This document shows positions 38,101-49,425 of a DNA stretch of 64,000 nt, in pieces. The DNA lies in contig NC_037313.1 in the NCBI RefSeq assembly GCF_000143535.2, positions 2,177,501 to 2,241,500 on the forward strand, written 5' to 3'. Source of the stretch: Botrytis cinerea B05.10 (lineage: Eukaryota; Ascomycota; Leotiomycetes; Helotiales; Sclerotiniaceae). The first letter of the stretch is position 1, and the number at the start of each line of letters is the position of its first letter. The notes beneath the pieces were generated by a model. That model did not search any database and had not been told where the DNA came from. It worked only from the letters and a program-made list of their open reading frames with translations. Both the position numbers and the translations under genes were made by a program.

Positions 38101-40266
38101 GCTCGTATCAGTCTCCTGATTGGGTAAATGCTCATGGCGTCAGACAACATTTCTCGGGAAGACACATACTTGGAAGAATTCTAGAGCTAAGCACGAGTAG
38201 TGGGACAGTCATCACGAAGCTTTTGGATCTCACAGTGCCACAACAAAGACAGGTTCAGAAGATAGTCGACTCAAACAATGAAGTCAATAGTAGCATCACA
38301 TGGACTCTTGCACAGCTCGAAGTCGTCTATGGGAAGTGTCTCAGCCCTGTTAGTGACGGAATCCTATCAATCACAGTATATCTTGTGGGAAATTCAAATG
38401 AACCAGCAGATAACACTTCAAGATCGGAGAAGAGCGGTTGGACTATGAGCTCCTCCTCAACTTTGAAAGACAGAGGTGCCGATGATATCCAAATAACTTC
38501 GAGCATTAAGAGTATTCATTTTACAAAATCGTTAAAATCTCCTCAAACAACATCTCCGGCATTTTTGAACACCGCCACTGAAGACACGGAACCAATCCCT
38601 CCGAACTCCCCCAAGTCATTAAGAAGTATTTCAAGTATATCTGATATTTCTAAAGTTGATATTTCTGACTCCGAGCGAACGCTTGATGATAATTACGAAA
38701 TTTTGCAGATTCCAACGAATGCGAATGCTGCTGCCATCAAAGAGTAAACAATTATTTCTTCTTTATCATCCCTAGAAACTATGTCTTCAAGTGCTAATTT
38801 TGAGAAGCGCCCATATCTCCTTGCGCAAGAACTCTAATTCAAAGTCGAACCCCTCGGATCCTTCTACTAGGAAACGCTTCGTTACTGCGGCCTCGAGGGC
38901 GCCCGACAAACGCGAAGCTTACGACGAAGAACACAAGCTCAAGCAACCACAACTAAAAAGACAAACAAATCATCCAATAGTAAACAGTAATCCATCGGTG
39001 AAGTTCAAAAGAACAGAATCATGGGTCGAAGATCACAGAGAGAGAGATCACGCGACTGACGACGAGGGCCATCATGATAGACGGCGCGTCGGCTTTGCAG
39101 AAAGTCGTAGAGTACCTCTGCGACGGGGAATAAGGAGCCCTGAGCTGTCTGAATCAGATGGTCATTCCAGCTCAGATGATGAACTTTCACAACGAACTCA
39201 TGGGGTGGGAAGAGTACCCTACCGAAGATTTCCTCAACCACTGGCCAGATACCGGGGCAGAAATTCAGCATATGATGATGATCCAAGACACGCATTATCT
39301 AGGAGATATTCTAGATCAAGGTCTCCGTCCCTCGAAAGTGGCTCATCAGATGAAGATTCAAGATCAGAGTCACCTTGGAGAACCTCGTTCCGCGGCAATA
39401 ACTCCAACAATCCCTTCATCAGAAAACCCACAACATCTGTTCCTCGCCCAAATTCGCTTGCTGGAAGAAGTTCACGAAGGCCTCCATCTCCTAGGAGTGA
39501 ATTATCATTTGACAATTCAAGGTTACGATCACCAGAAAGAGGTTCCTTACATCATTATAGCAATCAACCTGCACGTTCATTTGCTGATAGAGCCTCTGCG
39601 TCAAATCATCGACCAAGCGGATCCCTGCCCAGAAGAATGGCCTCAGTGGCAAGACCTGTGACTGACAGTGTCAATTGGCGACAAAGTTATGAACCAAACC
39701 ATAAAGGGCCTCAGCCAAACAAATTTAGTGGAGCATACAATGACTGGAACATATCCAGAAGAATTCAACCACCATCACCTCAGCCGTCACCTCGGCCAAC
39801 GTCTTATAATCTCCCATCCCAACAATTTATACAAGAGCCTATTATTCCATTCGATCGAAGACCTGCATACTACCCTGATCACTATGATGGAAAATCATAC
39901 GACCCTTATGGAGCATCAGGGACTGAACATACTGACGACAATATTGTGCAACAGCTCTTATTGGAGTGGACACCAGCAGGCGAAGAGGCTGAGGCAGCAG
40001 CAGCAGCGCAGAACGCAGATGAGAACAATAACTCAACTGCAAATCGAAGTTTGAATGATACGTATAATATAAGTTCTAGAGTCCCGAGTCAAAACCATCA
40101 AACGGCCCAGGAACAAGTCGAGAAAATCGAGATACCTGATGCCACCAAGATGAATATTAAAAGTGGAAGACGTCCAATGGCAACAGTGGAAGATGATTCT
40201 GGAGAATTTTCGGATTTTGAAAGACCTTCATTGTTTCCTCGGCGTGCGATGACTAATTTCTTTTGA
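35123..40266 (+). CDS. Large protein: fungal STAND-type N-terminal domain plus degenerate J-domain
   Basis: Three exons, 35123-35712, 35765-38743 and 38805-40266, in frame, giving 1676 residues. The start is the ATG of MDPITILGAASSAIGIASFG, typical for the helical 'fungal N-terminal' domain found at the front of STAND and ankyrin proteins (about 1-190). A long Ser/Asn/Lys-rich disordered stretch follows to ~800. A conserved-looking globular block at ~805-1100 begins GTFLTAFFIKGQSYQQIP and contains a (GN)n run. At ~1173-1235 the order NYEILQIPTNANAAAIKE...RFVTAASRAPDKREAYDEE matches a J-domain. HPD is replaced by SNS (about 1200-1202), so Hsp70 stimulation is unlikely. The tail (about 1240-1676) is disordered and rich in Arg, Ser and Pro, with RS repeats near 1355. 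The splice at 38744-38804 falls inside the J-domain and uses a GAG acceptor. No name known to me. Confidence 0.75.
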
Positions 40267-41265
40267 GCTGCGCAGTAAATTGCTCTAGGAACTTGAAGAC
40301 GTGTTTGTGTGATAAGCTCTAAAAGAATTAGAGCAAGCTTGAGCGGTGGTAATGAAGGCATAGGTCATGCATGTGACTACTTTGAAATTTCAGTTAATGT
40401 TTTAACTAAATACAATTTCAGAGTCTTTTCTTCTTGCACGAAAACAAAGCTCCAAACGTGCGGAGTTAAAAAGAAAAGGCGGGATTTTGCAGCTTTTATC
40501 ACGCGTCAGACGCTTCGCATTATCAATCTAAAAGCAAGAGTATATTCAACAGAATATTAATACTAGAGGTGCAATTCTTGAGCCATCTCTATTGATATCC
40601 CCGCCCCCAAGAAAACTGCGATAAATCAATTCTACAAAAAGTCCACCGCACTTGGGTATCTCTCAAAAAGTCATGAAATGAGCCACATCTCGAGATCATG
40701 CCCAGGCTAAAACATGCACCCGGATCTGGTCCACATAAGAACCAAGACTCTGGTACTTATGATTGTCATCCTCTACATCCAACAAAAGTATCTAAGCTAT
40801 TATTGTAAAGCTTGATAACACTAATTTTATGAAACGCTTTCAAGCCCTACCATATTCGAACCTTGGAATTCTTTTTTATAATGAATAACTATTATTCAAA
40901 TATGCGATATCTCTCGATGGCGGGTTTGGATTAAAATTTCTTTAAAGAGAGCAGTTGCTGAAAGCATAATCTTCTCCTGGTCTCAGTCTCAAGTCCCAGT
41001 TGTGCTTGCTTTTCTTTCATTAGTTCCCTCTACCGAACGATAGAACTTTTCCAGATCTCATTCACAACGGTTTAAAGACATGTAATTAAAAAAACAATAT
41101 CTGTACTCATGATTCAACAGCAAAATTATTGACTACGCATTTTTTAAATATGATCTCGCAAGACCTTTGCGAATTCTTAAGCCTCATGCCGAGAACCTTC
41201 TACAATAATAATTGTACTCCGCATAACCACAAATTCAGACTTCTGTAGAGCATATTTACTACAAA
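40267..41265. other. Spacer, nothing seen
   Basis: AT-rich kilobase between the J-like gene and a decayed F-box gene; no coding, repeat or RNA signal recognised. Confidence 0.6.
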
Positions 41266-42252
41266 ATGTCTTTGGAAAGCTTTCTAAATGAGATTGTTGG
41301 TGAAATGCTAAAAAGACTGATGGAAGAACACTATAGTAATGTTTATTCCCATCCAATACTATCTCTTAACAGGTGCTCAAGATACCTTTACAAAGTTTCT
41401 ATTCCAAGCTTGTACCGCAAAGTTGTCATAACAAGCCCCGAAATGTTTGACCTATTTACGAAAACTATCACCACTGGTCAGAAAATCGCGGTTTTGGTGT
41501 CGTCACTAGACTTGACCTAGTTTGATGGTCATCTTGGTCCTTATGATTGAGATACCGAGGGAACATGCTACTTTTTAGAGCCGGTAGATCATACGAATGA
41601 ACACTTTCCTTCTTGTGTTTTAGTCAGAATCATCTAGGACATTTGTGGATACGATGGCCGCAAACACACAAGAATAACTCGTTTAGAGCATTAAAATCCA
41701 TGGAAAGACTGTTCATTGGAAGTTGTTGCTTATTCGAAAAAGAATTCTTTCTGGCATCTGACAGCTATATTCCTCAAAAGTTTAGATGTCTTGAAGACAT
41801 TTCATTCCAACGCACAACCATGGCATCTTTACGGCGAACATGAGTCCAGCGTCGACTTTGGAAAGATTATTGAAGGACTGTCTCATCTCAAGCATACTTT
41901 AAGAAATTTGAGAGCATTGCTGGGTACTCATGCACAGAGAAGCTCGGACTTCTCGGCCCTAAAAGATTTCTCAGCTCTCACAGTATTGGAAATGAGTGTT
42001 TGGACTTTTCTGCCGGCTACCAAAAATGCTTTGTCGCCAGTTCTAGGCTTGCCTTTGAACCTCGTATTTCCGCATGAGTTGCAATCGTTAAAACTAAATT
42101 GTAAAGGAATAAACGTGTGTAGTCCAGAGAATATAATGCAGCTAATGAGAAGGCTGGTGGAGGAAATGAATGAGGGTACGACAAATTTGAAAGAGCTCCT
42201 TCACAAGCCGTATACAATGCGGACTATACCAACGCCACTCATTCTTAGCTAA
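41266..42252 (+). pseudogene. Decayed F-box-type gene
   Basis: An ATG frame starts with an F-box-like opening: LNEIVGEMLKRL, then ILSLNRCSRYLYKVSIPSLYRKVVI. It runs to a TAG at 41518-41520. The same frame continues with protein-like sequence (FDGHLGPYD, then another stop) up to about 41630. Sequence resumes in a second frame (FRALKSMERLFIGSC) and shifts again near 41790 into a third (KSLDVLKTFHSNAQPWHLYG), ending at 42252. Two in-frame stops and at least one frameshift cannot be removed with normal introns, so the gene looks dead. It lies 550 bp before an intact F-box gene of the same strand, but the two do not look like recent copies of each other. Confidence 0.6.
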
Positions 42253-42805
42253 ACCTTCATTTGAGTGCCAGGAGGATTCGATTGTTCTGAGAGTTTTGTA
42301 AAGACCAAAATTATCCCTATTGGTACGATAAGTAGAAGATTGAGAGTGAAACTCAACTGTGTGTTAGAGACTAACTATTCTCATGTGTGTGGACATTTTT
42401 TTTAATTTGAACTTGCAAATTTCAATGTCGCGCATTGTGTATAGACTTAGTGTCTTGATTCTATGACTTACCTCCCCTCGAATTTTATGAAGCCCTTCTA
42501 AATTCACAATTCACTTTCCTTTTAAGAGACTTTACAAAGCTTCGTGTTCGTCTATTCTTCAAAATGAATGACAACTGCGATGTCTGCATTTGGAAACTAA
42601 GAGACGGTCACTATTCTGCTCCTGTCCTTAACTTGATTAATGTTTTTTGGGAAGGCACTGTGCGGTGAACCACAACCTTCCACCTTGATTGAGTGGTTCA
42701 GTTACTACAACAAAATGAAAGAATAAACAAAGAATATACATCCGTTGCAAAACTTGTATTTTGAAATCATTTTTGGATAGCGAAGATCTCTCACCGTACA
42801 CCAAT
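42253..42805. other. Spacer with F-box gene promoter
   Basis: AT-rich with no recognised motif. A frame open upstream of the chosen ATG begins at 42761, but it has no ATG there. Confidence 0.5.
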
Positions 42806-44227
42806 ATGGCTAAAACACTCGAAGACCTACCGCGTGAAATGTTCACTAGTATTGGACAATTTCTACCAAAAGATTCCCTTGCAAGACTAGCACGATGCTC
42901 CAATCACTGTTATACTTCATGTATTGAGTATCTATACTCTCACTGCACTGTGAGAAATCGGAAAATGTTGAAGGAACTGATCAACACTATTCTCAATAGA
43001 CCGGTAATTGGACCCAGCATCCGTTGGCTCGATCTACGCCACTTTAACTTGACAGATTTGTATTTCATACCCCCCTGGAAGATAACTTCGCTTGATCTAT
43101 ACAAAAAGGCTGTATTGGTGCAAAACAACTTGGTTTCTTGGGATACCCCTATCTGGAAGCGCGATTGTTGGATGGATATCTCATGCTGGGCTTTGATTAC
43201 AGTACTTCTTTGTCTCGTTCCAGAACTCAAGGTACTGGGGCTTCCAGACCTAGAACCAGACTTACGTGGTAATCAGGAATACTTTTTGGGGGGAGATTAT
43301 TACGAAGTCTCTGCATTCAGTGACTTCATTACTCAACTCACAGAAGACCAACATACTGAATCTTCAGACAGCGCTTCTCTAAGAGTGCTTACAAAATTGG
43401 AGAGCATAACAATTGGACTCGATTTTCACCCCAGGAGAACGCAATTGAATTCCATCATGCCACTTATGGCCCTGAAATCCGTGAAAAGATTCAAGGTTGT
43501 CTGGATGTGGCATTGCTCCTGGATGGAGATGTACCGGGTAAAATCCTTTACACCGATACCAAATATTGAGGTTTTGAAGTTTGATGAGTGTATTTTCAGC
43601 GATGATATCGTCACTTTCCTCGGACGTTTCACAGGCATTCAAAGATTTTGTTTGAGTGCATCTCCCAAAGCCCTAGATGAGATGCTCAACGACGAGTCCC
43701 TGTTTCTTGACGATGTTTTGGAAGGATTAAAATCCTCGAAACACTCATTAGAATACGTCGATGTTAGGTCTGTTCCTTGTTCAATGGATGACCAGCCTCT
43801 CTCATTGTCTGAATTCAAACGACTACAGGTTGCAAAATTTTACCCACCTCCTTCAATATGGTCGAGTGGAAGCTTTCCTGAGAATGAATCTCGGTTGAGC
43901 AATTCTTTGCCGCCCGGATTGAGGATTTTGGCATGGGAACTATTTCATGTTATCCACGACGTTATTAACTTGAAACAACTCTATGAGCTCGTCGCCCAAA
44001 AGGAAAAATATACTCCTGAACTACGACAGATTGAACTGCTTTGGAGCGACTGCAATCCTAGATATAGGTGTAAAGATTGTAAGAATAATTGCGAATGGAA
44101 CGAAAAAATCCCATTCTATACGGAGCTTATTGCAGAGTGTAAAGCAAAGAATGTTCGTATTTTCTCGAATCACACTTCATGGAAGGGTAGCGGCACCCCT
44201 GATCCGGAAGACTTAGAAAACAATTAA
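42806..44227 (+). CDS. F-box protein
   Basis: Intron-free frame of 473 residues. The F-box is at the N-terminus (about 3-50): LEDLPREMFTSIGQFLPKDSLARLARCSNHCY, with the LP-x-E/EM and hydrophobic spacing of the family. The rest is leucine-rich with irregular LRR-like units (LKVLGLPDLE, IEVLKFDECIFSDDIVTFL), as in fungal F-box proteins. A Cys cluster near the C-terminus (YRCKDCKNNCEW) could bind zinc but may be chance. By family it would link Skp1-Cullin1 ubiquitin ligase to an unknown target. The start at 42806 is the first ATG and puts the F-box at residue 3. Confidence 0.8.
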   Translation: MAKTLEDLPREMFTSIGQFLPKDSLARLARCSNHCYTSCIEYLYSHCTVRNRKMLKELINTILNRPVIGPSIRWLDLRHFNLTDLYFIPPWKITSLDLYKKAVLVQNNLVSWDTPIWKRDCWMDISCWALITVLLCLVPELKVLGLPDLEPDLRGNQEYFLGGDYYEVSAFSDFITQLTEDQHTESSDSASLRVLTKLESITIGLDFHPRRTQLNSIMPLMALKSVKRFKVVWMWHCSWMEMYRVKSFTPIPNIEVLKFDECIFSDDIVTFLGRFTGIQRFCLSASPKALDEMLNDESLFLDDVLEGLKSSKHSLEYVDVRSVPCSMDDQPLSLSEFKRLQVAKFYPPPSIWSSGSFPENESRLSNSLPPGLRILAWELFHVIHDVINLKQLYELVAQKEKYTPELRQIELLWSDCNPRYRCKDCKNNCEWNEKIPFYTELIAECKAKNVRIFSNHTSWKGSGTPDPEDLENN

Positions 44228-44342
44228 GGACTTCTGGGGAGGTTATAATGGCTTTCCAGTTGGCGTTCCAACTTCCGCAGCCATTGTGGAAACTTGCAGA
44301 GTAGGCCACGAAGCCTTCGTACATGTATCATTAAGATTTGCT

Positions 44343-44383
44343 GGCTTTAAGGGGGAGGCTTTAAGGGGGAGGCTTTAAGGGGA
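44343..44383. repeat. Three-copy 14-bp tandem repeat
   Basis: GGCTTTAAGGGGGA twice, then a 13-bp copy lacking one G, followed by a partial GGCTT. All copies are directly adjacent. Confidence 0.9.
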
Positions 44384-44861
44384 GGCTTCAATTATTATCT
44401 GGGTTGTACTTCTGACTAAGTCGTGGGGATAGAACCTTGTCACAATACTCATTCAGCTCATAACATTAACCTGATCTGTGCCAAATCGTGTGGTTTATGT
44501 GATTTGTGTGATTCGAAATTCACATGCTTTGATATCCATTGATGTGCTTGACCAGATTCTAGGTGGTGGGGTAATTATCTGTACTTACAGGGGCTCTTCC
44601 GAGGAGACACCACTAAGAATATTTACGCTAAAACTTTAAAACGTCATCACCTCATACCTGTCACCACATCACCACCAAACCCACCAAACCATATCGAATG
44701 AAGATCATTGTCGTCGTTGATAGAGCTTTGCATACATGTACAACAATGTTTGGTCGAAGATTATGTAATTCTGCATGTAATTCTGACGCTTATGGTGGGG
44801 TTTCGCCTTGGAATGGAGTTAGGTGATGAAAATGGAGATATGGGACGAACGAGGGGATACG

Positions 44862-44868
44862 TATAAAG
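44862..44868 (+). promoter_or_regulatory. TATA box of aldo/keto reductase gene
   Basis: TATAAAG, 108 bp upstream of the ATG at 44970. Confidence 0.5.
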
Positions 44869-44969
44869 AGAGCAGAGGTGCCCACCTTAAGGGTCTCCTA
44901 CCTTCTCGATCGAAAAACTATTCACTTCAGAGAAAATATAGACGATATATTCACACAAAAATATCGAAA

Positions 44970-46185
44970 ATGCCTCGCCTTCCAACTCGTAAATTGGGCA
45001 GATATGGCCCCGAAGTGGTCGCTCAAGGCTTTGGAACCATGGGCTTAAGTGCTTTCTAGTGAGTTTTACCGACCCTTCCTCATATGTCCCCTCACGCAGC
45101 ATAACTTCTTGATTTTGTTTAACCTATCTAACTCCTCATCAGTGGCAGTACCGAATCCGATGAAGAGCGTTTCAAGGTCCTCGATCGCGCTTATGAACTC
45201 GGACAGACCAACTGGGACACCGCAGACATGTATGCCGACTCCGAAGATCTACTTGGAAAATGGTTTAAACGCACAGGAAAGCGGGACCAAATATTCTTAG
45301 CCTCCAAATTCGCCTTCAAAGCCAACGCAGATGGAACTCGTACTTGTGACACCAGTCCGGAATACGTAAAGGCTGCGTGTGCGAAAAGCTTACAAAGACT
45401 GGGTGTTCAAACCATCGATCTATACTACTGCCATAGAGTAGATAAAAAGACACCTATCGAGAAGACAGTGGAGGCTATGGCTGAGTTAAAGAGGTAAGCC
45501 GCACCCACCAACATACGTTGTTGAGTCCGTGCTAATGATCATACCAACAGAGAGGGAAAGATTAGATATCTAGGGCTCTCAGAAGTCAGTCCAAAGACTA
45601 TCCGTCGTGCAGAGAAAATACACCATATCGATGCCGTGCAAGTTGAATATTCTCCATTTTCTTTGGATATTGAACAGAACGAAGTCTTGAAGACCTGCCG
45701 CCAACTTGGCATTGCCATTGTTGCCTATTCACCTCTTGGCCGGTATGACTTCGATTTAAGCAGTCCCCATAACTACGTATACCATGCTAACTGTCTATAG
45801 TGGTTTTCTCACAGGTCAAATCAAATCCAGAGCTGATTTTGAGCCTTCCGATTTCCGTCTCAACGCCCCTCGTTTCTCCCAAGAGAATTTCCCAAAGAAC
45901 CTCGTGCTCGTGAAAGAGTTGGCAAAGATCGCATCTGAGAAAGGCGTTACACCGGGGCAGCTCTCATTAGCATGGTTAGCTGCCCAAGGCGACGACATTA
46001 TTCCGATTCCGGGGACAAAGAAAATCAAGTACTTGGAAGAGAATATGGAGGCATTACATGTGCAACTTAGTAGACAAGAGGAGAGAGAGATTCGAACAGC
46101 TATTGAGAAGGTCCAGATTGGTGGCGCGAGATATCCAGAATCCATGAATGGATATTTGTTCGGTGATACCCCTGAGTTGCGATAG
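44970..46185 (+). CDS. Aldo/keto reductase
   Basis: Four exons, 44970-45058, 45143-45493, 45551-45742 and 45801-46185, in frame, giving 338 residues. It is an NADPH-dependent carbonyl reductase of the (beta/alpha)8-barrel AKR superfamily, probably cytosolic. The catalytic tetrad is visible: Asp55 and Tyr60 in [11 protein letters not shown], Lys85 in LASKF, His127 in YYCHRVD. Cofactor-end motifs follow: [34 protein letters not shown], and [15 protein letters not shown]. Length and motif order match the fungal AKR13-like/pyridoxal-reductase-like group; the substrate is not predictable. No pathway neighbours. Confidence 0.92.
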
Positions 46186-47556
46186 TTTGATAATTCGTAC
46201 CAGCAGTTGTCTTTCAGTTAGTTTAGGTTGAAATTATTAGATTCCCCTATTCTCTTGGTACTAGACTATAACGTGACTCTTGGGCTAAATAGAATAGTGA
46301 TGGTTAAGTGTATTGATTATACACCAGATGTTATTTCATAGTGAGTATCACAAAGCTTTTCCCAAAAACAGGCGCTATAATATTCATAGTCCTATAAGTC
46401 AGACCCTTTTAACATGACTGCCGGCTACATGATTCGAACAGCGTCCCAAATTGACACAAGTCACATTACATATGTGCCTTAAATGCGCAATCCATACTAG
46501 TGTGTCGAAGATTACATGCACTCTTTCTTGATCGTGAAGTCTGGAACGGCGTGGCTCCCAACGCGTTCGTGTTCATAACGGCAGAGCCTTGATGAATTGT
46601 CTTCTGGTGCGTGGCAGCATTTGTGTGGAGGTATTTGTGGGGAATCTCGAGCTATTGCATTAGTTGCACCGTGCGTCTGAGAACCCTTAGCAGGAAACGG
46701 TGCGACCAGACCAATCTCAAAGTCCAGAAAACGGTTCCAGCCTCATCTTAAACTTTGCAAGGTGAGTCATGTCGTGTGTTGGGAGTTGCAGTAGATTTGC
46801 GGTGTTTTGCTTTGGTTTTGTGGATTGAGAGGGGTAGGTGGATTTTGTTTAGTACATGAAGCTTTCAAGGTCACTTCTGATTTGGGAAAGACAGCCCAAC
46901 ATGGAGTGGGAATAGTGATTGAAGGGTGAGTTTAATGTTGGACAGCAGATCAGACGAGACTGGGGGAAAATCAATGGGCAAAGACTAGAAGGATCAAACA
47001 TTTGAAAATTGGTGATGTTCAGAATTTGATATCACGTGCGTTAATCACGTGCGTTCAATCCTCCAGACTGTTAGCCAGGACATGCACAAAACTTCAATCA
47101 CGATTCACAAGATTTCTAGGGGGGCGAAAGAAATGTATCCGCATTTCATCAATTGAACTCTGGCATCTGTAGGATGGATTGCCCAGCTTCTCTCATCGTC
47201 CTTCGCCCCTAACAAACCAACTATAACATATCCTTAATATCTCCCGTCAAAGAATCAGAACTCAAATGTGTTCACCACTTGTCTTCTGATAGAATATCCA
47301 ACATTTCACTGATTCAAACCCTAAAGGGCAAACTTAACATCGCTTTTCTACTCTTCTACCCGACCGTTTCAATGACCCCTCAATTCCTACCCGCTAATCT
47401 TTCTCTCATCAACGCAGCTGAATAACCCCCCTCAACACCGTTTATGTGCGTACAAGTAACGTATTTAATGCAAAAGTTGTTCTTTGGGTTCCACAAGTGT
47501 GACCAAGTGGAGTGCAAAAGAACTTCATGAATCCAAGTATTTGAGCCACGAGTACC
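46186..47556. other. Convergent spacer
   Basis: Lies between the 3' ends of the reductase and of the first tandem-family gene. Contains two adjacent copies of ATCACGTGCGTT (47031-47055), each with a CACGTG palindrome. Otherwise nothing seen. Confidence 0.5.
47031..47055. repeat. Tandem CACGTG-containing 13-bp repeat
   Basis: ATCACGTGCGTTA followed directly by ATCACGTGCGTT. CACGTG is the core site of bHLH factors, but the position between two gene ends makes a promoter role uncertain. Confidence 0.6.
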
Positions 47557-49425
47557 TTAACAGGACTCGCGACTCTCGGCCTCGGCGTCAGAGGCATTAC
47601 CCAATGGGCTTTGCTGTGCGACGTTGAGACCTTGCTGCACGACAGCTTCATCTTGACGAGATTGGCTTTCAGCCAATTTAATAGCATGAAATTGAGCCAT
47701 TTCCTCGTCTCGAAGGTTTCTAAGGCGCTGCGGAGCAGACGCGACGCTTCTGTCTACGCTGGATTCCCAAGGCTCGGGTACCAGACCCAAGACTTCCATC
47801 ACTCTCCGGTATCCACATTCGTCCAAGCGGACCATGTGGGCAAGCTTTGCATAGCGACTGCAAGCTTGGAGTTGCTTGATAGGAACGGCGTAGATGTGAT
47901 GTACACGCATGTACGACCGTCTCTGCATGCTTCCTCGAGATAGAAACAGCAAGGTGTTTCCACGCTGGTTCAACTCAGCATGATATTGCGACTCTTGGTC
48001 CCGTTCGGGCTTTCTCAGAGCCTCGAGTTTTGATCCTTTGAGCTGTGGTGTTTCTTGCGGAGCCCAAGACATTGGCATGGTCTCTTGAAGATACCATTGC
48101 TTCGAAGGATCTGGGCCGATCGTACGCAGCTTTTGGACGTACTTTTCTAGGGTCAGACCACTGAGAGTTGTCATCTAATTTGATCAACGGTTAGTAACGT
48201 TCTTGAAAAGCGTGTTGACATGGTGCTTTGGACCTTCTGCGAATTCAGATAAAAAACAAAATGACAGGAATACATGATAGAGTATCTTTGATTTTCAGGG
48301 ACGAGAATTAGGAATGATGGGTTAAGATGAGAGAGTAGATTGATGAAGGCTTACCAGTGCGACGTCAAGTATAACATCTCCAATGACGTCAGAACCACGA
48401 CGTTGGTTGATTCTCAAGATCATTACTGGATGATTGCGACCATCCTTTTCCTTGACCTTGTCATTGCACTCATGGTTCTGGACACAGATAATTGGTTCGT
48501 GTCCGTCCTGGTAGTTCGATAACCAGACAATGCATCCTGGCATCAGATGCTCGGGACGCAGAGGGTACTTCTTGGGTACCATTGCTGGTTTTCGTTTGAT
48601 ACCAACATCATCGTTTCCGGGAGTGGGACTGCCACTACTGTTGGAAATGCCTGCTGGTGTTGATCGTGGTAATGGAGAGCTGTTGGCTTTCCATTGCGGG
48701 GTACGCAGAACTTGGGATTGTTTGAAGTTCTGACCCGACATATTATCGACTAGAGGAGCTGATAGATATGGGCTATGTAGCTGCATAAAAGCTCCTCCAG
48801 AGTGATTTAGTGCAACTTGTGTGGCTTCACGCAAAGGACTGTTGTATTGCGGTGCTGCTTGCTGTCTAACAGTACCTGCTACAGGTGTTTGGAAGCCATT
48901 ATTGAACGGCATGTACCTTTGTGGAGCGTTATAAGCCTGCGGTGTGGGATTGCTGTAACTTGTATACCCTTGCGCAGCTGGATTAAGTGCACGACCTAGG
49001 TTATTGTTACTTGCTTGTGGCATAGTGGCAAGTGGATTCATAGGACTGTGTACTCCCACAAATACGTTGTGTTGAGGAGTATTTGTGCCTTGGTTGTGTT
49101 TCAAAGGGCTTGTATAATTGCCTTTGTATTGTTGAAAGCGCGATAGAATAGGTGGATGATCATATCCATACTGTAGAGAAGTTGCCGTCTCTCTATTGTA
49201 GGGATATCTACCAATATACCCACTATTTCGGTCTGGTGTGTGAACAATTGTGGGTGTTAGACCAGATCTAGGAGGAGGAACAGCTGCGCTTCGTGTGTTT
49301 TGCGTGCTGTAGCCTGAAAGCCCGTTCTGAGGCAGAGCATTAGGATAGTACGGAATCGTGGGTGATAATTTTTCACCGTTGCCCTCTGCCTGAGTCTTGA
49401 GAGGATTGCTCTCCTGACCAGACAT
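47557..49425 (-). CDS. Tandem-family protein A (long disordered N-terminus)
   Basis: Two exons, complement of 47557-48174 and 48355-49425, giving 562 residues. The phase-0 intron is 180 bp with a TACTAAC branch. Residues 1-285 are low complexity (Pro, Asn, Gln, Ser, Tyr), like an intrinsically disordered prion-like tail. The family module follows: GCIVWL at 297-302, a Cys pair (about 314 and 320), HPVMIL at 332-337, then the intron just after the VILDVAL strand. The second exon opens MTTLSGLTLE, and the C-terminal family motif is SYMRVHHIYAVP (~444) with VRLDECGYRRVMEVLGL (~472-488). An Arg/Glu/Gln-rich helix closes the protein. The ATG at 49425 is chosen; the frame is open further up but without a convincing start. 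Function unknown. Confidence 0.7.

Larger units (their letters stand above)
44228..44969. other. Spacer with short tandem repeat and AKR promoter
   Basis: Holds the three-copy GGCTTTAAGGGGGA repeat near the F-box gene's 3' end and a TATAAAG 108 bp before the aldo/keto reductase ATG. Nothing coding. Confidence 0.55.

Noticed and set aside
41520..41640. Attempt to repair the first F-box gene with an intron
   Set aside because: No donor with a good consensus exists there, the same frame is protein-like through the stops, and a later frameshift near 41790 would remain.
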